A DNA stretch of 64,000 bases from Amulumruptor sp947039275 (GTDB lineage Bacteria; Bacteroidota; Bacteroidia; Bacteroidales; Muribaculaceae). Under the pieces are notes generated by a model. That model ran no database searches, was not told the DNA's origin, and saw only the letters and a program-made list of their open reading frames with translations. The stretch covers positions 1 to 64,000 of the forward strand of contig CAMQYL010000011.1 in the NCBI GenBank assembly GCA_947039275.1, written 5' to 3'. The position numbers and the translations under genes were made by a program. Below, in pieces: positions 41,739 to 51,700 of this stretch (positions within the stretch are counted from its first letter, which is position 1; the number at the start of each line of letters is the position of its first letter).

Positions 41739-42668
41739 CTACAGATTGAGCAATGCTTTGTGTGGGAGGTTGGCTGCTTCTGCTGCCATGGCGAGGACTT
41801 CGTGGGGAGTGTAGGTGCGGCGTAGCTGCTCCATGGATAGGCTTTGGTCGCGTTTGCTAAGGCGGATGCCTGAGGCGTTGCGCACGAGGGGGAAGTGTAG
41901 GTAGTGGCGCGGGGATGTCAGACCGAGTTGCTGCATGACGTAGAGCTGCTGGGCGGTGGAGAGGAGCAGGTCTTCGCCGCGCACCACTTCGGTTATGCCC
42001 ATCAGTGCATCGTCGATGGCAACTGCAAACTGGTATGCCCAGGCTTCATCGCGCCGCTTGACCACGAAATCGCCGCAATGGTCACCCAATGACACTGTCT
42101 GCCGTCCACATATCAGGTCATCAAATACCACGATGCCGCTGTGCGCATCTTCGTTTCCTGGATAAGGTGGCACCATCAGCCGCAAAGTATTGCCTGTCAA
42201 TTCCAAGCCGCATGCAAGTCCGTTTGGGCGACACTTGCCGCTGTAGACGATATGGCCGTCAGACTCGTGCGGAGCTTGCGTCGCCATCAGTTCGGCACGT
42301 GTGCATCGGCACGGATATACGATGCCTCGCTTGCAGAGTCTCATAAGATAATCCTCATATATCTCTCCGCGCTGGCTCTGATAGTAGGGACCTTCGTCCC
42401 ATTGCAGTCCGAGCCAGCAGAGGTCGTCCATCAGCATGTCGGCATGCTGCTGCTTAGAGCGTTGTGGGTCTATATCCTCGATGCGGAGTATCCATTTGCC
42501 GCCTTTTAATTTCACCGACAAATATGACAGCAGTGCGGCAACAATATTGCCCAAGTGCATGCGTCCTGTAGGGGATGGGGCGAACCGTCCACGAGCCGAA
42601 GGGTCAGGAACGGCATTGGCGAGTATGTCGGCTAACTCTCTCAATCTTATTTGCTGATTACGGGGCAA
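41739..42668 (-). CDS. gluQ: Glutamyl-Q tRNA(Asp) synthetase
   Basis: A truncated GluRS homologue that attaches glutamate to queuosine at position 34 of tRNA-Asp. The class I signature is RFAPSPTGRMHLGN; the KMSKS-like motif is RLSKRDQ. Zinc ligands appear in YPCRCTR and YSGKCR. At 309 residues it lacks the anticodon-binding domain of a true GluRS. It overlaps the end of bioD by 22 bp. The last sense codon and stop come from a palindromic repeat, so the C-terminus may have been altered by the insertion. queA in this window makes the queuosine precursor. Confidence 0.92.
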   Translation of the reverse strand: MPRNQQIRLRELADILANAVPDPSARGRFAPSPTGRMHLGNIVAALLSYLSVKLKGGKWILRIEDIDPQRSKQQHADMLMDDLCWLGLQWDEGPYYQSQRGEIYEDYLMRLCKRGIVYPCRCTRAELMATQAPHESDGHIVYSGKCRPNGLACGLELTGNTLRLMVPPYPGNEDAHSGIVVFDDLICGRQTVSLGDHCGDFVVKRRDEAWAYQFAVAIDDALMGITEVVRGEDLLLSTAQQLYVMQQLGLTSPRHYLHFPLVRNASGIRLSKRDQSLSMEQLRRTYTPHEVLAMAAEAANLPHKALLNL

Positions 42669-43285
42669 TCTATCATCTCCACCCCGGGGAAATGCTTGCA
42701 GAGGTATTGGGTGATGTATCGGTGAGTGTCGGGAGCGATGACCTTGTCGGTGTCAAAATATTTGTTGTATATGACGCGATCGAGCTTCAGTCCTCGCGCA
42801 GCGATGGCTTCTAATGATAGTATGGTGTGGCTTATAGAGCCAAGGCGCCCATTGGTTACGAGTATCACCGGCAGGTTGTGTTCTACAGGGTAGTCGATGG
42901 TAAGCATGTCGTCAGACAGCGGCACCATCAGTCCGCCTGCACCCTCTATCAGCACCACATCGTAGCGCGATTCAAGCAGCGCACGTGACCGCTCTATGGC
43001 ATTGAAATCTATAGGACGGCGGTCAATCATAGCCGACAGATGAGGTGAAGCAGGGTAGGTATATATGACAGGTGCGGTCGTGAGGTCGGCATCTTCGGGC
43101 AAAGCGTGACCCATGATGCGGCGGTGCACTTCTATGTCTTCGGAGCGACCTATATTGCCGGTCTGGATGAACTTCATTGTGGCTACCTTCTTGCCAGACT
43201 CGGCAAGGGTCTTTGCCAGCCAGCCGGTGACGTAGCTTTTGCCGGCATCGGTGTCTATGCCTGATATGAATATTGATTTTGACAT
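42647..43285 (-). CDS. bioD: ATP-dependent dethiobiotin synthetase
   Basis: Closes the ureido ring of dethiobiotin from DAPA, CO2 and ATP. It has 212 residues. The P-loop GIDTDAGKS (9-17) and MKFIQTG, then LIEGAGGLMVPLSDD, are all BioD landmarks. It follows the bioG-bioC gene by 2 bp. bioA and bioB are not in this window. Confidence 0.96.
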   Translation of the reverse strand: MSKSIFISGIDTDAGKSYVTGWLAKTLAESGKKVATMKFIQTGNIGRSEDIEVHRRIMGHALPEDADLTTAPVIYTYPASPHLSAMIDRRPIDFNAIERSRALLESRYDVVLIEGAGGLMVPLSDDMLTIDYPVEHNLPVILVTNGRLGSISHTILSLEAIAARGLKLDRVIYNKYFDTDKVIAPDTHRYITQYLCKHFPGVEMIDCPVISK

Positions 43286-43287
43286 AT

Positions 43288-44637
43288 CTATATCTTTTTG
43301 AGTATGAAATATGTGGGATGATAGGTCAGTGTAAGCTTATCGGCGTGCTTCATCTCAGACAGCAAGCGGCGTGTGATGCCTACGGTCTGGCGCGATGATA
43401 CGCCGTTTACCCCTGTCAGCCTGAGGTGAGTAAGCATTTCGCGCATGCTTTCAAAACTGATAGTCATACGCTCCTCGTCGACTGCAACTAACTGCAAATC
43501 GTCAGGTAGTAACTTTGCAAAATCTTCTACTGAGTGATAATAAAGCGACTTCGGAACAATGCCGTCAAGCTCGCTGAAATGCAGCTCTCCGAAGCCTGAC
43601 AATACCATCATGCCTCCAGACGGAAGCGATGACGCAACACGTTGCATAAACCTCCTCGGAGAGTTGAACCACTGCATTGCTGAGGCTGTCACTATCGTGT
43701 CGCACTTGGCTGATGTAAACGTGTGCGTCTCGGCATCGCCGATTGTGACACCGTCAAAGCTCGGATACAGGTCTACAAGTTGAACGTGGTGGCACCATGG
43801 CTCATTAATGTAGTGCTCGGTCATAAATCCGCAACCCACGCCAAATTCAAGGATGCTCTGCTGCGGTCTGTCGTCATGTTTGCGCCAAAGTTCAAACAGG
43901 TGCTGTGCTATATACCGTTGTACGCTTGCTTCTTGCGGATAAGTGGCTGATGCGGCTGAAAACCGTTCGCCGATCAGTGACTTGTCGCGTATATGGAGGT
44001 CAAGGATGCGCTGAAAGTCGGGTAGATGACAGCCCTCGGTCTCAGTGACGCATGGATGTCCTTCCCATGCCTGCCTTTGATTGGCAGATGGGATGATGAG
44101 GTCGTTGTTACTGATGATGACGCGGTCAAATATCAGAGGAGACTGACAGGATGCGCCATTGTCACGTATCGCTTCTAATTCGGGGCGCAATGTAGCGAAG
44201 GCGCGCTTTGGGGCGTACTGCGCAAATTGACGGTATGAGGCAGCCGACCCGCAGACTCTCCGATAGAATTTGGCGAGGCTTGCCTCTGTCAGCCCGTCAA
44301 GTGTGCCTTGGAAGATATTCTCAGGTATGCCATATTGGTCATTTATCGGAGTCATGGTACCATTGACGGCTATGGCTGCGGTCACATGGAGAAGATGCCT
44401 GTTGTTGTGGATGAATTCGGCTGCGGCAGGTACTCCCCATGACCATGCTATGATGCATACCTCCTCGTAACCGTCAAGCATGCTTATATCGGCAGCAGTG
44501 TCACGGTAGTCATATGCCACATAGATGTCGTAACCTTCCTTGTGCAACGTGGCAAACGGATGTGCATCCATTGCCCATCCGGCAAAAATCACCACGGCTC
44601 TCGTTGCCTCTGATTTATGTATGCGCTCAATGATCAT
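43288..44637 (-). CDS. BioG-BioC fusion: pimeloyl-ACP methyl-ester esterase / malonyl-ACP methyltransferase
   Basis: Two biotin enzymes on one chain of 449 residues. Residues 1-215 are a DUF452 alpha/beta hydrolase with nucleophile Ser66 in IAWSWGV (BioG, which removes the methyl ester of pimeloyl-ACP). Residues 222-449 are a SAM methyltransferase with motif I ILEFGVGCG (262-270) (BioC, which methylates malonyl-ACP to start pimelate synthesis). The fusion joins the first and last step of the methyl-masked pimelate route. It overlaps bioF by 4 bp. Similar fusions are known in Bacteroides. Confidence 0.93.
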   Translation of the reverse strand: MIIERIHKSEATRAVVIFAGWAMDAHPFATLHKEGYDIYVAYDYRDTAADISMLDGYEEVCIIAWSWGVPAAAEFIHNNRHLLHVTAAIAVNGTMTPINDQYGIPENIFQGTLDGLTEASLAKFYRRVCGSAASYRQFAQYAPKRAFATLRPELEAIRDNGASCQSPLIFDRVIISNNDLIIPSANQRQAWEGHPCVTETEGCHLPDFQRILDLHIRDKSLIGERFSAASATYPQEASVQRYIAQHLFELWRKHDDRPQQSILEFGVGCGFMTEHYINEPWCHHVQLVDLYPSFDGVTIGDAETHTFTSAKCDTIVTASAMQWFNSPRRFMQRVASSLPSGGMMVLSGFGELHFSELDGIVPKSLYYHSVEDFAKLLPDDLQLVAVDEERMTISFESMREMLTHLRLTGVNGVSSRQTVGITRRLLSEMKHADKLTLTYHPTYFILKKI

Positions 44638-45752
44638 GGCTGGCAGATTTTCAATATCTTTTCAGAAACCATGTCTACTTGGTCGTATGTCATGGATGCA
44701 TTGAGACTTATGCGGAGCCGTTCGGTTCCCGGGGGGACTGTCGGTGTGCGTATCGGCAGTATCTTGATGCCTTGGTCAAGCAGCGCACGTGAGATTTCAA
44801 GTGTTCGCACCGCATCGCCTATGATATATGGCACAATCTGTGTGCCTGCATCTAATCCGAGGTTTTGGCGCATACGTGCCGAGATTGTGGCAAGATGGGC
44901 GCGGCGGTCATCCTGACAGATGCTATGATTTAGTACAAACAGGCTCCATGCTGCCGACATTGGAGGGATAGCGGTAGAGAAGATAAAGCTGCGGCAGCGG
45001 TTGACCGCTACATCGCGCAGGGTAGGTGACATTATGGCAAATGCTCCCTGTGAGGCAAGTGCCTTGCCAAATGTTCCCACGATGACATCCACCATGTCGC
45101 CTTTGGGAGTGTCGGCGACCACGCCAAGACCATTGTGTCCGAAGCAACCTACAGCGTGAGCCTCGTCGATACACATCATCACATTGTCATGGCGGCGTTT
45201 TATGTCGATAAGGGCATCTATCGGTGCGATGTCTCCGTCCATGCTGTAGACGCTTTCAGCGATAATCCATATGCGGACATCTGGTTGCTCAGCGCGGTAG
45301 CGGTTGAGGAGACGTTCGAGGTGCGCGGTGTCGTTATGCCGCCAGCGGGCATGGGTTGCATCGCTTAGTTTCATGCCGTCAATGATGCTTGCATGCACGA
45401 GTTTGTCGGCGAGTATGATGTCACTGGCATCGGTCAGCCCGCTGATCAGCCCGGTATTGGCGTGGTATCCTGAATTGAAAAGGAGAGCCTGCCGTCCATA
45501 TAATTCGCCGAGCCGATTCTCGAGCGCACTGTAGTACCGTTGGCTTCCTGCAAGCAGTCGTGCGGCTGATGATGTCATGGGTATGGAAAGATGGTCTGCG
45601 GAAGCGAAGAAGCTCTGTTGCAGCGTCGGGTCGGAGGCATATCCCATATAGTCGTTTGATGACAGGTCTATGACCGTCGCGGTCTGTTCGGTCGGGATGG
45701 CGCGTAGGTTGCCTGATGAGGAGAGACGGTCTAATAGTGATTGATAGTCCAT
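44634..45752 (-). CDS. bioF: 8-amino-7-oxononanoate synthase
   Basis: PLP enzyme that condenses pimeloyl-ACP (or -CoA) with alanine. From ATG at 45752 it has 372 residues. Lys230 in GTFGKALASQG binds PLP, CIDEAHAVG is the aspartate motif, and SNDYMGYASDP is the N-terminal substrate loop. The longer frame starting at 45791 would overlap sprA and lacks family character. It begins 16 bp after the sprA stop, so it is probably transcribed with it. Confidence 0.95.
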   Translation of the reverse strand: MDYQSLLDRLSSSGNLRAIPTEQTATVIDLSSNDYMGYASDPTLQQSFFASADHLSIPMTSSAARLLAGSQRYYSALENRLGELYGRQALLFNSGYHANTGLISGLTDASDIILADKLVHASIIDGMKLSDATHARWRHNDTAHLERLLNRYRAEQPDVRIWIIAESVYSMDGDIAPIDALIDIKRRHDNVMMCIDEAHAVGCFGHNGLGVVADTPKGDMVDVIVGTFGKALASQGAFAIMSPTLRDVAVNRCRSFIFSTAIPPMSAAWSLFVLNHSICQDDRRAHLATISARMRQNLGLDAGTQIVPYIIGDAVRTLEISRALLDQGIKILPIRTPTVPPGTERLRISLNASMTYDQVDMVSEKILKICQP

Positions 45753-45768
45753 TTCTGTTGGGAGGCTG

Positions 45769-48700
45769 CTATTGAGCCAGCGAGATGTCAAACGTGAAGC
45801 CGAAATCGGTGGTGGATGTCGGGAAGGCGTTGGTGGATACTATAGGAGTATGTATCTGGTGCCTGAAATATCCGCCGAAGGAGAGCAGTCGTGATACGGC
45901 ATATTTTGCTATGATGTTGAGGTCTACGGTGCGTGCTCCGTTTGTGCCCTGGGTGAAGCGGCTCTGGATGGTGCGGATGAGAGCCTGGGTTACCTGATAT
46001 GAGAACTCGCCTTGCAGGGTGAGGTCGTTGTTGAAGCCGGTCTGCTTCTTGCCGAGCTTGAGCACGGAGTTGAAATTGTTGATGACGTAACCTGCGCTGA
46101 CACCGATGCGGCGCGAGAGGTTTTCCACGACCTGCCCGGCTGAGGTGTTGAGAGTCAGATTACGTGTATCAGCCCACTGCACGCTGAAATTGAGATTGTT
46201 GTTGAGCGTGGCAGCAACACGAATCAGGGGGTTGAACCGCTCGTTGATGCTGACTGACTGCACGTTGTAGGGCGAAGATGGAAGCACCAGACCTGTGGTC
46301 TCATTGTAGAGGAAACCGAGATTTCCACCTATGCCAGCACTTTCCCATGTGCCGTGGCTTGCATAAGAGCCCACTTCGTAGGAGCACTGGTAAGCATGTG
46401 AGATGGTGAAGCTCTTGAATATGTTGCGCATATTCCCCAGGTTGATAAGACCGTCATAGGTGATGGTCCAGTTGGGGAGAATCTGTGCGATGGACGGGAA
46501 TATGTCAAGATACTGTTTCTCAGGATTGGTGCCGGTGTAGGCTGCGATGAAAGCCGGGATGAGTACGTCGCTGCTTGTCGGGCTTACGCCGTTGGCAGGG
46601 TCAAACGGCTTTCCAGCCTGGTCATTGGCGGGCTGTCCATGTGCGAATACACCTGTTTGCGGATAGTTCGTGCCTTGATACTGTGCATCATATCTGCGCT
46701 GCATTATAGCCACGTAATCACACATCTTGTCAAAGGCATCACTGCGGTAATTGTCAGATGCGCTATATGAACGCAGGGCGGTAGCAATGGCTACATGTGA
46801 CTTGGTGTAGCGCCCCGAGTAGGTGGTCATCAGATTGGATGTGCCAAACTGTATGTTGCTCACCTGGTCGTGGCTGCGGGCACCTGTCAGACGCACCTTG
46901 AAACCTTTGAACAGTTCGAGATTGAGTTCGATGGTCAGGTTGTCGTTTTTGGTGAACATGGCTGGCGAGTTGAGGGTCTCGTCTCTCATGAGCCATCCGC
47001 GGTCAAGTGCATCATTGAGGAAACCCTCGTCGGTCATGCCGAAGGCAAACGCCATGCCGGGAGCCATAGGTCCGTATGTGAGGTTTTGTCCGAATACATC
47101 GCCTGCATTGGGGATAAACATAGGTATCTCGGAGCGGTTACCGTGTTTCCACACCACTCTGAGGTTACGCGGACTCATCAGCAGTCGTGTGCTGTAGGCG
47201 AGCAGTTCGGTCCAGAAGGTCTTGTCAGTCTTGAGTACTTCGTTGACAGTGAATTTCAGCGATTCGCTGCCATGTGTAAGCACCTCTATGGTGTTGGGGT
47301 CTATTACCTTGGTACGTATCTCAAAAGGTGTGCCGTCAGCTTTCACAGCCACTACGTTGACCTTTTTAGTGCGCAGGTTGTGGCGTATGGTGAGGGTCGT
47401 GTCGGGACGAAGTGAGAATGTTCGCTCGTATTTACGCGGTTTCTTTTCGGGTTGGTTGCGGTTATTGCGTGTATTGGCGAAGCGTTTGTTGATCTCCTTG
47501 AGATAGGCGAATTTGGTGTAGATGTTGTCAAATTGCAGCGAGCCGTTGACAGTCCAGGTGCCTTCGTTCTGGATACGGTTGCCCGAACTGCGGTCGCCCA
47601 CGATGGTGGCACGGTCCCAGTTATATGTACCGCGGTAGTCGGCTGAGGCGTTGAGCATGTCAAGGACCGGAATCTTGTTAAACGGAGCCTTGTAAGTGGC
47701 TACAAATTCCTGGTTGTAACCCCAAGGTGTACCGAGCCGCAGGATGCTGTTCCACACGGTGTCGCGCCACTCCTTGTAGCGGTCGGGGAAGAGTGTGCGG
47801 TTGACCACGCCTTCGGTCTCCTCGATGCGGGCACGTGTCTGTGTGTTGATGGTGAATTCAAGCGAATTTGTCAGTTTCCAAGCGAGATTGAGACGGCGGT
47901 TCCAGTAGAAATCCTTGGCAGCGTATGCCGGCATTGTCGGTGTCAGTTCGGGATGGTCATAGTTGAACTCCGCACGCTGCTGTGTCTCCTCATAGTGTCG
48001 GGTCATGACGGTGGAGAGCATGATGGTGCGTGGGAAGTAGAAGAGTTCCCAGTCACGGACGAATCGCAGGTTGCGGTTTTTGCTCTTGATGAAACCGAAC
48101 GGTTTCACTCCCTTGGCATAGGGAGAGTAGGTATATGTCAGACCTCCGCTGTAGTCGTTGTTATACTCATGGTCGGTAGTAGGATCATGGTGAGTCTTCT
48201 TGCGGAATGAGAAATTGGCAACGAAGTTGGCTGGATCCCATGGCTTGGGCACTTCGCTTCGGCGGTCAAATTTCCATTCTGACATGGCGAAGTTCTGATT
48301 GACGGTGCGGGTGACCGAATAGCCCTCTATGAAATCCTTCTCTTCTTGTGTGGTGGCGTCTTCCACGGCATCGCTCACTTTGACATCGTTGTCAAGAGGA
48401 TTGTACTTAGGCGTGGTGCGCTCCATCGAATATGAGTAGTAGATGGGAGCGTTGAGCTTCGCCTTCTCAGGCACGAAGCGGTGCAGATCGCCCTCTACGG
48501 TGACATTGTATTTCTCGTACTTGTCAAGGCGGCGCGAATTGAGTCCCTGGTCTACGGATCCGAATCCGTCAGTTTCTATGTGGCCGCCAAACTGCACACG
48601 GGCGATGTCGCTCAGACCTATTGTGGCATCTATCTTTGCTGCCCAGCCACCTGAGTTGGTGAAGTCTGACACGCGAAGCTCGTTGACCCACACGGTGACA

Positions 48701-51700
48701 TTGTCAATCTTTCCGGTGCGGACATTGCGCACACCTATCATCAGAGTCTGGATGCTTCCTATCGAGGGATTGCCCTTGACGCGCAGTTTGCGGTCGCGGT
48801 TGTCATCAGATGGCTCTGTGTAGACCTTTGAGGTGTCGAAGTGGGCGCGGTTACGGCTTCGCTTGAGATTTACGAGGTCTTGCAGCTCGAAATCGAAATA
48901 GTTTGGCCATACGGCTTCACGGTCGGATAGGCTCTGGTTGTTGTACGACGGACCTACTGGGGTGAGAATGAGGGGTTTTGCCACTTCGTAGAAGTTGTTG
49001 TATGCGTCAGAGCCTAGACGGATGAATACCTCCAGCGAATTAGGCTCTATGGAACCTTGCACGGTCGACTGGGCATGGTGACCGTGTACCCACAGTTGCA
49101 TGCTCTTGTAGTTACGTACGTCAAGCGATGTAGACTTGTAGATGGCACGTGCGGCTCCTGGCTCAAGGTCTTTGACAGTGAATGAGAGAGAGCCTTCATT
49201 GAGCTGCTGGGCTGATGTAGAGTTGGCTTCCTGTTCCTGTGTCACGCCGGGAGGCAACACGTAGTTGATTGGCTCGGAGTCGGAGTTGTTAAAGAGGCTG
49301 AGTGCCTCGGTGCTCATCTGGCTCGTCGGGGGATTGGTGGGGTCTTCAAGATTTTTGTCATACATGCGCCATGTACCGCGGACAAATTGGAAGTTGGCAA
49401 GACGCATATGCACCGTGTTGTCAAAACCTTCGAGCTGCATGCGCATAAACCGCAGATTGGCGAAGTTGGAGATGGAGCCTACCTGCGAGTCAGGCTGCTT
49501 GATGGGTATGATGAAGTGATACCATGTCACCTCCTGGGTCGACAGGTCATCGTAGGTGATGGTGTATGTGCGAGTCTCGGTGATGCGTCCTTTGTTTCCT
49601 TCCTGGCGTAGGTCAGAGAGGTCTATCTCATATTGGTAATAGTTGTTTGACTCGTTCATCGTGCCGTCTCCGTTGATGTCCTCGGCATCAGGAGTGTTTT
49701 TATAAGCCTGATACTGTGCCGGGGCTTCAGGGTTATTGCGGGCGAGAGAGTTGTATTCCAATCCGTTGTAATGTTTGTAACGTTGCAGTATATCAAGTCC
49801 CTCGTCGTCATAGTCATCGCCGAGGTAATAATGGTAATCATCGTTGGCAGGGTCCTTAAGCACCGAGTCCATCGTAGCCTGGTCGGGTGATTGAGCCGAC
49901 ACCTTGTTGATGAAATCGCTGTAGGTAGGGAACTGCTGTTCCTGCGCATCGCTGAGCGCGTCAAGACCGACGTCCTGTACGGGGCGTGAATCGTTGTTGT
50001 CAGCAAACGCGTAGCCCATGGATGAGCGGGCTGGCACGTAGCCCCAGACGGTCTCGTCAAGCGGTGAGTCGGCTCCGCCGTAGGGGATGCCGTTCTCGTA
50101 GCTTTTGCGTCCGTCTTTGAGGATATCCTCGGAGATGTCACCGAGCTGTATCTTCATGGTGCCTTCGCGCGAGGCTGCCACGAAGTTCTGCGGCGCATAG
50201 TCCATGAAGGGGTCCATCAGCCAGAATTCCAGGTACTCGATGTTGTTCTGGTCGAAGTTTGTGGTGTCGAGTTTGCGCATGGCTGTGCCCCAGCTCTTCT
50301 GTGCCAGTTCGCGCACGGAGGCTGACTGCTCGGAGGTCACAGGATTACTGCGGAATCCCAGTATGTCCTGACGGTAATAGTCGGGGTTGACGTTGTAAGG
50401 ACCGCGTTCAAGCGGGTAGAATGAGAAGTTGAAAGTGTTGATATAGTCAATGTCATTGACATAGTCGGCACTTCCTGGGAATAGCTCGAGTTTCTTTATC
50501 TGACGCACGTAGGGATTTTCAAGGATAACCTTGTTGCCCGATATGTTGCGCGGTGCACCGCTTGTGCGCTCGTTGATAAAGAGCTGGTCGATGATGTTCC
50601 AGTTAAGCATCGCGCGCTGGAATCCTGTTTCAAGATCTGATGGTATGTTGCCTGCCTCGTCAGCAATGGTGCGTTCATAGGGTGCGCTGCCTATCTGCCA
50701 TGCCGAGGGGTAGGCGAGTGACAGTGCGCTCGATGAGGTGTCAAAGTCATCGATATACACACTGCCGTTGTTGTTGCCGCTCTTGACGGTGTGGGGTATG
50801 ATCTGTGCGAACTCGCCCTTGAGGTTGAGGGTGGAGGGCTGGGTGGCGTTGACGGTCGGAATCTTGTTGAGGAGTGACGTGAGCCAGTTGAAGCGCGTGT
50901 TATAGTCGAAGTTGAAACCCCATATGGTGTTGTTGACCACATTGTCGCTGATGGAGATTTTCTGACGCTGCGTCTTCTCGGAGTAGTGCATCACAGTAGC
51001 TCCTACGGAGAAGTCGCGGTTGAACTGATATTGCAGATCCAGTCCGAGCAGTGTACGCTTCTGAAGCATGTTCATGCCTTGGTCTTCAAGGCTGACCGAG
51101 ATGTTTTGACCCGAGTCGATGATGCTCTGGTTGAGGATGGTGACCAATCCCATGGAATAGTCTACGGTATAGTCGGTGTTCTCTATCAGCCGCGTACCTC
51201 CGGCTGTCACTACCACAGAGCCGCGGGGGACGTTGGTGGCGTTGAGGCGGATGGTGTTGCCAGTGGCTGCCTGCATGCGTCCTTGCAGGGTGAACACATT
51301 GGAGTTTTCGGTCTCTATGTTTTCACTCTGGAGCTTGGTGTATAGGTCGTAGTAGCAATATTTGTCAGCCTCGGCTCGTGAAAAACCGCTACGCATTATC
51401 TGCTCGGCAAGGTATTCGCCGAACGGTTCGGTCACAGGGAATATGATACGCCCTGTTTGAGGAAGCACGGTGTAACCGTCGAGCCAGTCAAAGAAGCCGT
51501 CCGATGGACTCTGGTTGGTGGAGTTCAGGCGGTCGAGACCAAGTAGTTGGAGCAGAGGTGTCTGTCCGATAGTGCCTGACAGGGGCAGGTATATCTGCTC
51601 CACGTTGCCATTGGTCTGGTTGAGAAACTTGACATCAAGCTTGAAGTGGTCGCGCACAAGTGAATAACCGCCTGTGTTGTAGACGTTACGCATCATCAGC

